Positions 8,661 to 16,273 of a DNA stretch of 16,273 nucleotides are shown one piece after another. A program made the translations under genes and the position numbers. The stretch comes from Physocladia obscura. Taxonomy: Eukaryota > Chytridiomycota > Chytridiomycetes > Chytridiales > Chytriomycetaceae. The DNA is taken from contig JADGJH010000600.1 of assembly GCA_027596945.1 (NCBI GenBank), positions 1 to 16,273 of the forward strand, in the 5' to 3' direction. Position 1 is the stretch's first letter. Every line of letters starts with the position of its first letter. The notes under the pieces were generated by a model, which saw only the letters and a list, made by a program, of their open reading frames with translations, made no database searches and was not told the DNA's origin.

Positions 8661-9994
8661 CATGTCAACAAAAATTTTTACAATGAGATAAAAGAAGAAA
8701 AGCAAGACAAACAAAATGTTCAACAACATATTGAAACATTAAGTAGATCCCAACAACAAGCTTACCTACAAAAATACACCAGACAAGACCCCAAAGTATT
8801 TAAAAACTTTAATAGGATGTTACTGACTATGCAACAGCACCCTATACTATTTAGACAAAACACATGCTCAAATCTACGTTCCAGAATCTCTTTGCTTGTA
8901 CATACCTGCCCTCGCTCATGGAGGCAGGCATGGTATACACAACAATTGGGAATGTACAGCAGAAAGAATCACAAGACTTTACCACTGGCCATCACTTCAA
9001 GAAATTTGTACAATTCTGCAATTCATACCAATGCTTAAGTAGCTCAAATATTACCTTACGGACTATTACAGCCACACAAAATCCCTCAAGGATGTTGGGA
9101 AACCATTTCAATGGCCTTCATCAGCCCAATTGTCACATCAACAAATGGTTATGACACAATAATGGTAATAGTTGACCATGCAACAAAGCAAACTTGAATA
9201 CTTCCCTGTAAGCAAACCGACAATGCAAAACATATAGCAAATCTCTATGAACTCAAAATATGGAAACATCACAGACTTCAAAGGAAAATCATCTCAAATT
9301 GTGACACTTATGTCCCAATTCCAGACAACTCTACTCAAGTCCTTACGTACAAACAAGTAGTATCAACTTCATTCCATCCACAAACAGACAGACACACAGA
9401 AATCAAAAACAATTGGATCATCATGGCACTACAACACTTTGTATCACATTACCAAGAAGACTGGGATTGTTACCTTCACATAATCAAATTTGAAATTAAT
9501 GACACCAAGAACTCTTCCATCTTATGTTAGACATAGGATGAAATCCGACATTCATAATGGACATCAACCTTACATTGTATGACAATCTAAGCCTGCGCAA
9601 CCAACAAGCAGCCTACCAAGTAGCAAAGGATAACTTACACGCTGCTCAAGACAAGCAAGCAGCCACTGCAAACAGACATTGACTCAAATCACCCTTCAAA
9701 GTCAACGACCTTGTATTACTCTCTCTCAAGGATTTCAGACCACTGCACATCAAGGACAGACCTACTGCTAAACTCTCCAACATATATTCAGGACCATACA
9801 AAGTTTTGGAATTAATCGAACCTGCAAACTCCTGCCAACTCAACATTCAGAACAATTGGGGAATACACCCAGTATTCCATCCTGAAGAACTCAAGAAATA
9901 CTACTGGGACACTACCCAAGCATATCCATTAAATTCCTTACCAATCAGTCATCGCGTCATCAAACAAATACTTGCTGAACAAAAAATTCTATAG
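8661..9994 (+). pseudogene. Broken integrase of copy 2
   Basis: After a spacer (NRMLLTMQQHPILFRQN), the zinc-binding HHCC region is spread over several frames (AHGGRHGIHNN; CNSYQC near 9020-9040). The catalytic core follows in pieces: DTIMVIVDHATKQ near 9150, then STSFHPQTDRHTEI near 9370, which is the region of the third acidic residue. Several stops lie between. The C-terminal part is better kept: FKVNDLVLLSLKDF, the GPY motif in SGPYKVLELIEPANS, and HPVFHPEELKKYYWD, ending at TAG 9992-9994. No chromodomain was recognised. Family identity is firm; function is lost. Confidence 0.85.
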
Positions 9995-10740
9995 AACAAC
10001 AAGCCTCGCCAACAAGTTCTTATTAAATAGAAAGACCACAATCCAATATTCAACATCTGGTTAAACACTTGTCTGCAGCAATAGTTTCCCCATGTTCAAG
10101 AACTGGTACTAAAAATTTGTGTGATATCACAATATTAGGATTGGAACCACAAGGTTTTGATGGAGAAACAAAAACAATTTTTGATGTTCCAAACACAGTT
10201 GCCACTTGGTATGAAAAGCGAGCATGTTTGAATTTGTGACTAAAATCAGATCAATCAATAAGATATTGCTCTGGAATCTAGCAATCTACACTGTCAATGT
10301 AACAAGATGAATTCATTGATTTTCAGTTTTCTTTCTGGTGTTCAAAATCAATCTATTTTGGATTACTGACAAAAAAAATTTGATTTAAAAACTTACCACA
10401 TATGATTTCCAAAATGAAAAAAAAAAGACCAATTTTCTAAGTCTAAGAACTTATGATCCAAATCAGCTGCACCATTGATTCTTTTTCTCTAGCCATTCTA
10501 AACAGCACACTATTTATTTTTGCTTATAACTCAAGAAAAATTAATTTAAAAAAAAAAAAAAAGGAGCATGGGTGTGAAGAGACTGTGCTTCCAGTGACTT
10601 GGATATGGATAGGATGGAATGAAATACAAAATTTATTAAATTATTAGAGTTGATCTGTTTTCGTGTTTTCAACAAATCTCAAAATGTGTCAGGACTTTCA
10701 CAAAAAATTTTGCAAATTAAATCAAAATGGGCCAAAATAA
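9995..10740. other. AT-rich stretch after copy 2, with a short decayed frame
   Basis: No 3' LTR similar to 4827-5532 is visible. A frame of about 70 codons ending at TGA 10238-10240 contains ILGLEPQGFDGETKTIF and NTVATWYEKRACLNL; it has protein-like composition but I do not recognise it. A run of about 14 A at 10547-10561 could mark the tail of an old retroposed insertion. Nothing else is supported. Confidence 0.35.
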
Positions 10741-11608
10741 AATAAATCAGCACAGGAATGGACCATTGATGCACAAAATGCACTCAAAACAGCGTATAAT
10801 TTGTGGAAGCAGGCCTATTCAAATCAAACAGATCCAATTCCAACAGTTATTTGCAACTATGATGGATCAGGTGTCTTAGATTAATACCAAGCAGCTGCAA
10901 TTACCAAACACATCAAACAACTTTGTTGGAGACTATTTTTATTATTCCTTTATTTTAAAAACAATACAGTTAAAGAATCTGAGAATGCTCCTCCTGTTGA
11001 GTATAATATTGGTGTATAATTTATGAGCAGTGGATTTACAAAAAAATGCAAAAATTTTGAAAATACTGACCCCATCAAAAAAACTTGCAATAACCACAAA
11101 TTTCAAACAAAACACAATTATTCAGCTGCTGGCATCACTCACAGAGGTCTTTGAATTTGTTAAAAGCATCAGAAATCCAAATGTCTTACTGTGGTGTTTT
11201 GTTTCAACAAATTGTTGATTACAATGTTTTCATATTATTTGCTGATATTGATTCAACATTAGGACTTAGGCTCTCACCGACAAATCCATCCAGAAATTCC
11301 AAGTCATCAAGTTTCAAAACATCGAGAATCAATGTCAATCCTTGAAGTTGCAAAATTGAAAGCAAATTACCAGTTTGAATACTGTATTCCTCTTGGTATT
11401 CAAATTATTCCTGCCACAAATGACACATAGAAATGGAATTCGAAAGTTGAATTTGCAAGAAGGCAAATGGATTGTTGAAAAAGAAAAATGGCTGAATATG
11501 AGTACCATAGTGATGGCGAGAAGAATGAGGAATCAAGTGAAAGAAACATTTCTTATTCTTTGAATGCTGGTTGTATTTTTGTTTTTCAAGAATTTCAGCT
11601 TATTGAAT
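10741..11608 (+). pseudogene. Decayed reading frame of unknown family (about 290 codons)
   Basis: One frame stays open over 289 codons except for seven stops (10882, 11017, 11152, 11161, and near 11260, 11428 and 11476), far fewer than expected by chance in such AT-rich DNA. It begins with an amphipathic, helix-like segment (EWTIDAQNALKTAYNLWKQA), then PTVICNYDGSGV and a Cys/His-containing stretch (TCNNHKFQTKHNYSAAG). Later come LEVAKLKANYQFEYCIPLG and an acidic/polar tail (YHSDGEKNEESSERN). No family is recognised; given the neighbours it may be another mobile-element gene, but that is inference. Confidence 0.4.
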
Positions 11609-11931
11609 AAAATTGATTTTTTTTAAATTTCTCTTTATGGAATTGGGGCATCTTCCAGCAAGTTGATTTAACTTGTCAATGCAAGAAGGGTTTAGCATGT
11701 GTGGAATTCCCACTACAGACTTGCATTGCTGTGACTGTTTGATGCCATTTGTATTAGCATTGAGTTTGATATCATTCATGTTAACCAATCAAAATCTCTT
11801 TCGGGAAAAATATATTTTACAAGAAAATAGTATCAAACAGATTTTTTTCAATCCCAACCAGGAAATCACTTTTTTATGCGCACCACACTGATAAAAAATT
11901 CAGTAAAATTTTTGTTGCCACCAAATTCAAT
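11609..11931. other. Intergenic stretch downstream of the hydrolase
   Basis: AT-rich sequence beyond the stop codon of the minus-strand hydrolase. A minus-strand frame at 11600-11788 is short and unconvincing. Nothing further is supported. Confidence 0.4.
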
Positions 11932-13115
11932 TTATTTCCGCTCTCCCCACTTCAAATACAAGTCCTGCACAACCTCACACTTTGTTTCAATGATATAATC
12001 AATTCGTTGTCTAAGCCCCCACTTTTCCCTCCGCCGCTGCGAATACCTTTCCCGTCCTTCAACGCCACTGACGTTTGGATCAGCAACATTATCAATGTCG
12101 TAGTATTTATTGGGGAAGAAGGAATTTGGTGTCTCGGCTTCATGTTCTTTGGCATCATTGTTTCTGTCAGTCCGCCAGCTTTCAAGAGGAGATGCGGAAA
12201 TGGACGTCAAGTTTCGCTCTTCATCGAGAAAGTTGTTCCAGTTTGCTTTGAAAAATCCGAGCACTTCGTCAGAGGTCATTGCAACGTCACCACTACCACA
12301 TGCCTCACCTGTAAGATAAGAATACATGTTTGTAATAGCAAAACAAAAAACAAAAAAAAACAGAAGCTACGTTAACTCACCCTTCACAACTTTCTTCACA
12401 TCTCGAACCTGCGGAAGCCCGGTAACAGTCCGATGCGCATAAGTCCGAAAACTTCTATTCTCCCAACTAACTTTCTCACCATCCCATAAACCACCAGAAC
12501 CTTTTTTTTCTTCACCAAAACTATCCTCATCAAGCCATTTTCCATTTTTAAACCACGCAGCACGCAGCTTTGGCTTTCCTGTCAAAGCAATATGCTCATC
12601 CAGCGATGGAACCCATCCCGCCTCAACCCCGTCCCCACTCTTTATCCGCTCTGCTACTAATTCGCGAAATGCACTATCACTCTTATCTTCCGTCGCCCCA
12701 TCAAGTTCAGACGCAAGCCATGAGTCGCGAGACACCAAAGATGGATCTAGAACGACATCAGCCAACACCAATCCATCATTAGTGTTTGTGGCAGCGGAAA
12801 CCTTTTCGAGTTTGAGAGCAGTCTTGAAGTCATGCGACTTTTCAATGTTTTCAAGAATTGCAAGGTCGGTTTTGAAGCTTGCTAGGAGGTCTGGAGGTGG
12901 CGGTAAGGCTGTTTTTACAGAAGGTAATAGTCCAGCAAGATTGATTGTTTCAAGATTGAGTTCCATAACGGTTGGACTGTTTGATTCGAGTTTTGTGAGT
13001 ATTTTTTGTGCCCATAATGAATTCTATGAAAGAAATTAGTGCAAGATGTTTTTTTGTTAAAAAAGATTTAAAAAACCTCTTTCTTTAATGCGGCAACAAT
13101 TTCAACCACCAACCC
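11932..13115 (-). CDS. 3-hydroxyisobutyryl-CoA hydrolase (EHD3-like), C-terminal part only
   Basis: Exons 13115(approx.)-13077, 13023-12381 and 12308-11932 are joined by GT...AG introns of 53 nt (13024-13076, phase 0, branch-like CACTAAT) and 72 nt (12309-12380). The product aligns from memory with the tail of yeast Ehd3: VVEIVAALKKE, WAQKILTKLESNSPT, DFKTALKLEKV, TYAHRTVTGLPQVRDVKKVV, MTSDEVLGFF, WGLRQRIDYIIETKCEVV. The enzyme hydrolyses 3-hydroxyisobutyryl-CoA in mitochondrial valine breakdown; relatives also serve as mitoribosomal protein mS47. About 350 residues remain of roughly 500. The N-terminal mitochondrial signal and the whole crotonase core with its catalytic residues are missing, replaced upstream by HIS6 exons in the same frame. 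It has extra Gly/Glu-rich insertions compared with yeast. An AATAAA overlaps the stop codon. Activity is not expected from this piece alone. Confidence 0.75.
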
Positions 13116-13136
13116 AAAAGAAAACAACAAAAAAAC

Positions 13137-14080
13137 ACTACTCAAACCATGTCCTCCACCAGCATAAGTCACCGGAATCGAGCACCATTCGCCGAGTTTT
13201 TCCACCAGCTTTTCGTCAATCCCTTTACACAATCCTTCAACGTCGGCAGCATGAACCAGAAATTCTGAACAATACGATTCGAGTAGTCGGATAGACTCGG
13301 CAGTCACCCGCATATCTGTCAGTGTTTGCCACTTGTCCATCGCCACGATCCATTCGCCGTCTTTAACTTTGCAACTTTGTGTGAACGTGTTTTTTTTTGT
13401 TTTTTTTGTTAGTTTTGTTTTTGCGCATGAATAAAAAAACATTCACACAAACCTTATATCAACAACAATCTTTTCTCGGCCGACTTTTTCGCTTAATTGC
13501 CGCAACCTGTCTTCCGAAAATTTTGCTTGCGGGAACAGCCAAGATGTTACAATAATCTGTGGGGTGATATGTGTGCAATTTGCGCAAACGTGTGGGCAAC
13601 GTAGTGTTTTGTTGTTCCATTAATGATTTTTGTTTTGTTGATGTTGGTTGCTGGAGCTAATTCTCTTATCATCGCACCTTTCCGGCATAAGCTTGATTCA
13701 GCCAGTATTCGGCATTATCGATATTGATTCCACCGCCGAGTTGTAGCATATGCGGCCACGCAGCGAGAGCTTCTTTAGCTGCATGGTCGTTGCCGGGGCC
13801 AAGTTTAATAACATGCGCACCCGTTAGGCCATGAGTGCGGTACAGTTCTGCATAGTATGATGCGCTGTGGCTGTGGTTTTTTTATTCAGCAGTGGTGTTG
13901 AGTAAGATGAAAAAACAGAAATAACCTGGACACAAAGTTTGTTTGGAGTGGAGCGAACGACGATGATTCAGGCAACGAATTATCGCTGCTCTTTTGTGGC
14001 GGCGCATCTGTTAATGTTGCGCCAACGATTTGCTTCACTTGTCCATCGTGGAGGTCAATACACGGCCGGAACACAGTCAT
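13137..14080 (-). CDS. HIS6: HIS6, ProFAR isomerase (phosphoribosylformimino-AICAR-P isomerase), C-terminally truncated
   Basis: Four exons: 14080-13926, 13864-13678, 13556-13453 and from 13374, with introns of 61, 121 and 78 nt that all keep phase. The start ATG at 14080 precedes [17 protein letters not shown], with the first catalytic Asp at residue 9. Then come [59 protein letters not shown] (second catalytic Asp), [36 protein letters not shown] and [12 protein letters not shown]. This is the fourth step of histidine synthesis, a TIM-barrel enzyme. The recognisable protein stops after about 227 codons. The last beta-alpha unit, with the second phosphate-binding Gly-rich loop, is absent and hydrolase sequence follows in frame. 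A Ser/Pro-rich insert (residues about 24-46) is longer than in yeast. The gene starts only 77 nt beyond the CoA-transferase stop, on the same strand. Confidence 0.88.
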
Positions 14081-14127
14081 ATCTTTTTTGAATTTTTCTC
14101 AAAATCAAATTTCTGATTTGTCACATT

Positions 14128-14133
14128 TTTATT
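14128..14133 (-). terminator. Poly(A) signal of the CoA-transferase gene
   Basis: AATAAA on the minus strand about 25 nt after the TGA at 14158-14160, within the 77-nt gap before HIS6. Position is plausible; support is sequence only. Confidence 0.35.
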
Positions 14134-14157
14134 AGATACAAACTTGGTACATTTCAG

Positions 14158-15579
14158 TCACAGCCATTCTGGTTCATCAATTCCTAGTTTCTCGGGTGGT
14201 CCGAGAATGGAATCAAATTCGTCATTATCTTCATTATTGGTATCTAGACAACGAATCGGATGTTTCAGCGTCGTCAGAACGCGCCCCTCAACTCCCCTGA
14301 CTTTCACTTGTTCCATCAATCCATCGAGAGTTTTCAGAAACTTGTCGTCGTCATGTTCTTTTTTCCCCAGGCTTTCCAGCCATACAGATGTCCTCACGAG
14401 AGAAGCTTCCACTAGAAAACCGCCACTTCGTTTACAGATTGCTTCCAAAATACCGGCAGCCACAAGCCATCCCGTCGCATGGTCGAGGGCTTGGCACGGC
14501 AAAGGCACAGGTTTATCGGAGCCATTATCCAACATGCCCTCATGACATATTCCAGTGGTCATTTGCACGAGCGAATCGAACCCTCTTCTCGCAGCCCATG
14601 GATTCTGAGCAACGGCAAGCGGATCCAGCGAAGAAGTGGGGTCCGTGAGCGAAAGCGAGCCAGGAACAGCGTAAGCGGACACGGAGGCGTAAATCAGGGA
14701 CGGATTGACGGCGTGGAGGGCCGCCGGACTCAGGCCAAGCTTGTCGAGCGAGCCGGGGCGGTAGGCTTGGACAAAGACGTGGGCGTCCTTGATCAAGGCC
14801 AGCAATTTTTCGCGACCGCTGGCCGATTTCAAGTCGAGGACACAGCTGCGCTTGCCGACGCCGGTGATAACATCGAGACTGGGCAGCTTGTCCAGGGCTT
14901 CGCAGGACACGTGCAGCACCTGGGCGCCGTGGGCAGCAAGAATGCGCGTGCACGTGGGGCCGGCGAGCACGCGGGTCAGGTCGAGCACGCGCAGCCCGGC
15001 GAGCGGAGCGCGGGGACTGGCGCGCGGCGAGGACAGCGCGTCGGCGGCGGGCACGCGGGCGGCGGCAGAAGCGGGGGGCAGGGCGCGCACAGACACCAGC
15101 GGGGCGTGGCGGCACAGGCCGTGCAGGGCGCCGGCCTGCCACTCGGACAGCGGCGTGAGGCGCGCCGCGCAGCCGCCGGCACGCTCGATGGCTGCCACGG
15201 CGGCGGGCGCGGGCCAGGCGGCGAGGGCCGCGGCAACGGCGGGCTTGATGGCGGCGTCGGCGTCGGCGTCGGCGTGCACGTTGGCGACGGCGAGGGCGGC
15301 GGCGCGGTGGGCCGAGAAGTTTGCGTGGATGCGGATCCAGTCGGCGTGCTCCGTGCCCCCCGCGCGGTAGTCGCCCGACACGGCGTCCCACAGCGGCTGC
15401 TGCGTGCCGTCGAGCCGCGCAACCTTCTCGCCAAAGAAGGCCCCGCCGCTGCCGCCGCCGCCGCCCTCGACGCCGACGCCGACGCCGACGCCGTACCGCC
15501 GCCCCGTCAAGCGCGTCAGCGCCAACGCCACGCGCTGCACGCACGCCGTCGCCATCTCGTCCACTGCAAATGTCTTCAT
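14158..15579 (-). CDS. Family III (CaiB/BaiF-type) CoA-transferase
   Basis: An intronless frame of 473 codons from ATG 15579 (other in-frame ATGs lie at 15624 and 15555). The C-terminal half carries the family hallmarks: LAGLRVLDLTRVLAGPTCTR, VLDLKSASGREKL, DAHVFVQAYRPGSLDKLGLS, NPSLIYASVSAY, and GFDSLVQMTTG with the Asp expected to be the acyl-carrying nucleophile; then PCQALDHATGWLVAAG and VWLESLG. The N-terminal half is low in motifs, with Ala-rich helices, as in fungal and bacterial proteins of this subgroup that keep a degenerate first domain. These enzymes move CoA between carboxylic acids, or racemise 2-methylacyl-CoA; the substrate is unknown here. The N-terminal half is extremely GC-rich, unlike the rest of the window, and holds two 6-nt repeat tracts. 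It is divergent from the thioesterase gene. Confidence 0.85.
   Translation of the reverse strand: MKTFAVDEMATACVQRVALALTRLTGRRYGVGVGVGVEGGGGGSGGAFFGEKVARLDGTQQPLWDAVSGDYRAGGTEHADWIRIHANFSAHRAAALAVANVHADADADAAIKPAVAAALAAWPAPAAVAAIERAGGCAARLTPLSEWQAGALHGLCRHAPLVSVRALPPASAAARVPAADALSSPRASPRAPLAGLRVLDLTRVLAGPTCTRILAAHGAQVLHVSCEALDKLPSLDVITGVGKRSCVLDLKSASGREKLLALIKDAHVFVQAYRPGSLDKLGLSPAALHAVNPSLIYASVSAYAVPGSLSLTDPTSSLDPLAVAQNPWAARRGFDSLVQMTTGICHEGMLDNGSDKPVPLPCQALDHATGWLVAAGILEAICKRSGGFLVEASLVRTSVWLESLGKKEHDDDKFLKTLDGLMEQVKVRGVEGRVLTTLKHPIRCLDTNNEDNDEFDSILGPPEKLGIDEPEWL
15256..15273. repeat. (GTCGGC)3 tract coding Ala-Asp repeats
   Basis: Perfect hexanucleotide tract inside the CoA-transferase, read on the minus strand as ADADAD. 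It is the reverse complement of the tract at 15469-15492. Confidence 0.8.
15469..15492. repeat. (GACGCC)4 tract coding Gly-Val repeats
   Basis: Perfect hexanucleotide tract inside the CoA-transferase, read on the minus strand as GVGVGVGV, followed by a Gly-run (GCC)n tract at about 15450-15466. The low-complexity peptide is probably a length-variable loop. Confidence 0.8.
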
Positions 15580-15629
15580 GGTTGCGCGTGAAAAAAGATT
15601 TGTCATCAAAGCCTGAACAACCACCCCAA

Positions 15630-16273
15630 ATGTCCCTCGCCCTCCAGTCAGTCATTGTGCCCGCCGCCGCGAAACACACGGCCACCGTCATCTTTCTGCA
15701 CGGCCTGGGCGATTCGGGCTACGGATGGCAACCCGTCGCCGAACAGCTCGCCCCCCTGTTTCCCCATGTCAAATTCATCCTGCCTAACGCTCCAACCATT
15801 CCAATCACCGTGAATGGGGGCTACCGCATGCCCGCATGGTCGGTCTATTCCTCCCCCAACTATTGCCTCCAATATCTTTGTTCAATGTCGACTCTTTCCA
15901 GGTACGACATTGTTTCGTTGAATCAAAAGGAGCGAAAGGAAGATGAAGTTGGTCTGAATCTGTCTGTCGAAAAAAGTTTGTGCAAAAAGAGAGGAAGTTT
16001 AAATAGACTAATCCGCAAAACATCAAAATATCAGTCAGCAAGCTCCTCAAAGATGAAATTGCCGCGGGAATTCCGTCAAAAAGAATTGTCTTGGGAGGCT
16101 TTTCTCAAGGATCCGCAATGTCACTTCTGACGTCTCTAAAAACAGACATCAAACTTGCAGGCATTGTTGCACTCAGCGGATATTTGCCTCTCAGCGACAA
16201 AGCACAAGAGGTTGGCCAGTTTAACGCGAAAAAAAAAAAAAAAAAAAAAAAAAAATTTAAAAAAAAAAATAAA
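15630..16273 (+). CDS. Acyl-protein thioesterase / lysophospholipase (APT1 family), 3' end cut
   Basis: ATG at 15630 gives the family start: MSLALQSVIVPAAAKHTATV, then IFLHGLGDSGYGWQP, HVKFILPNAPTIPITVNGGY and RMPAW. Intron 1 is 15839-15901 (63 nt), restoring AWYDIVSL. Intron 2 is 15976-16034 (59 nt, CTAAT branch site), restoring VEKISKLLKDEIAAGIPSKR. Exon 3 carries the nucleophile elbow GFSQGS and LAGIVALSGYLPL. The catalytic Asp and His would lie downstream; coding sequence dissolves into poly(A)-like sequence after 16229. APT1 enzymes remove palmitate from membrane-bound signalling proteins in the cytosol. An in-frame ATG at 15570 would add 20 residues and overlap the CoA-transferase start; the shorter form fits the family better. 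Confidence 0.85.
16229..16273. repeat. Poly(A)-like low-complexity tract at window end
   Basis: A run of about 28 A, then TTT and further A-rich sequence, interrupting exon or intron sequence of the thioesterase. It looks like the end of a contig or an unresolved homopolymer. Confidence 0.7.

Larger units (their letters stand above)
5164..9994 (+). mobile_element. Ty3/gypsy LTR retrotransposon, degenerate copy 2
   Basis: LTR, primer-binding site, gag with zinc knuckle, protease, reverse transcriptase, RNase H, then integrase with a GPY-type tail: the Ty3/gypsy order. All genes are broken by stops or frameshifts. Reverse transcriptase lacks its palm, and no 3' LTR could be recognised after 9994, so the right end seems truncated or replaced. 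Compared with copy 1 this one keeps protease and the zinc knuckle but lacks the RT core. Confidence 0.9.

Noticed and set aside
12007..12375. Plus-strand frames opposite the hydrolase tail
   Set aside because: The minus-strand exons have conserved protein motifs and matching splice sites; the plus frames do not.
14479..15591. Long Gly/Arg/His-rich plus-strand frame opposite the CoA-transferase
   Set aside because: It is a by-product of GC-rich coding sequence on the other strand; composition is repetitive and no domain is visible.
15321..15629. Arg-rich N-terminal extension of the thioesterase frame
   Set aside because: It lies antisense in the CoA-transferase and has low-complexity composition; the family start fits ATG 15630.
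14540..15691. Arg-rich minus-strand frame in the CoA-transferase region
   Set aside because: Shifted reading of the same GC-rich gene; the in-frame product with conserved CoA-transferase motifs is clearly the real one.
1..16273. CRISPR array, bacterial operon or plasmid origin
   Set aside because: No regularly spaced direct repeats; spliced genes and fungal protein families show nuclear eukaryotic DNA.

Overview
The window looks like nuclear DNA of a fungus. It holds genes cut by short introns (about 50-120 nt, GT...AG, some with a CTAAT/CTGAAT-type branch site), a fungal-type CBM1-GH5 mannanase relic, a fungal-style HIS6 gene, an EHD3-like hydrolase tail and two decayed Ty3/gypsy retrotransposons. 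An early-diverging (chytrid-like) fungus is only a guess from the AT-rich repeats beside a very GC-rich gene.

Layout. (1) 1-~3050: a minus-strand Ty3/gypsy element entering from the left edge, with a broken pol and gag, a primer-binding site (PBS) matching initiator tRNA-Met, and a 5' LTR ending just before a tRNA-like gene at 3055-3135. (2) 3612-4819: pseudogene of a secreted CBM1-GH5_7 endo-beta-mannanase, cut off where LTR sequence begins. (3) 4827-5532: two LTR copies in tandem with a 337-nt period. (4) 5536-9994: a second, plus-strand Ty3/gypsy element (PBS, gag with zinc knuckle, protease, a reverse transcriptase lacking its core, RNase H, integrase), broken by stops and frameshifts; no 3' LTR was recognised. 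(5) 9995-11931: AT-rich sequence with at least one decayed reading frame of unknown family. (6) 11932-15624: a gene-rich minus-strand block, read right to left: a family III CoA-transferase, HIS6 (four exons, truncated near its C-terminus), and the C-terminal part of a 3-hydroxyisobutyryl-CoA hydrolase (EHD3-like). (7) 15630-end: plus-strand acyl-protein thioesterase, divergent from the CoA-transferase and cut by the window end in a poly(A)-like run.

The most striking point is the join between HIS6 and the hydrolase. The reading frame runs from the HIS6 exon into hydrolase coding sequence with no stop, and then through a phase-0 intron. HIS6 loses its last beta-alpha unit and the hydrolase loses its whole crotonase catalytic core. 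This is either a real gene fusion made by deletion or an assembly join inside a low-complexity tract. The two retroelements carry complementary internal deletions, so neither encodes a full polyprotein. Apart from histidine synthesis (HIS6), valine degradation (hydrolase), CoA transfer and protein depalmitoylation, no shared pathway is evident among the host genes.
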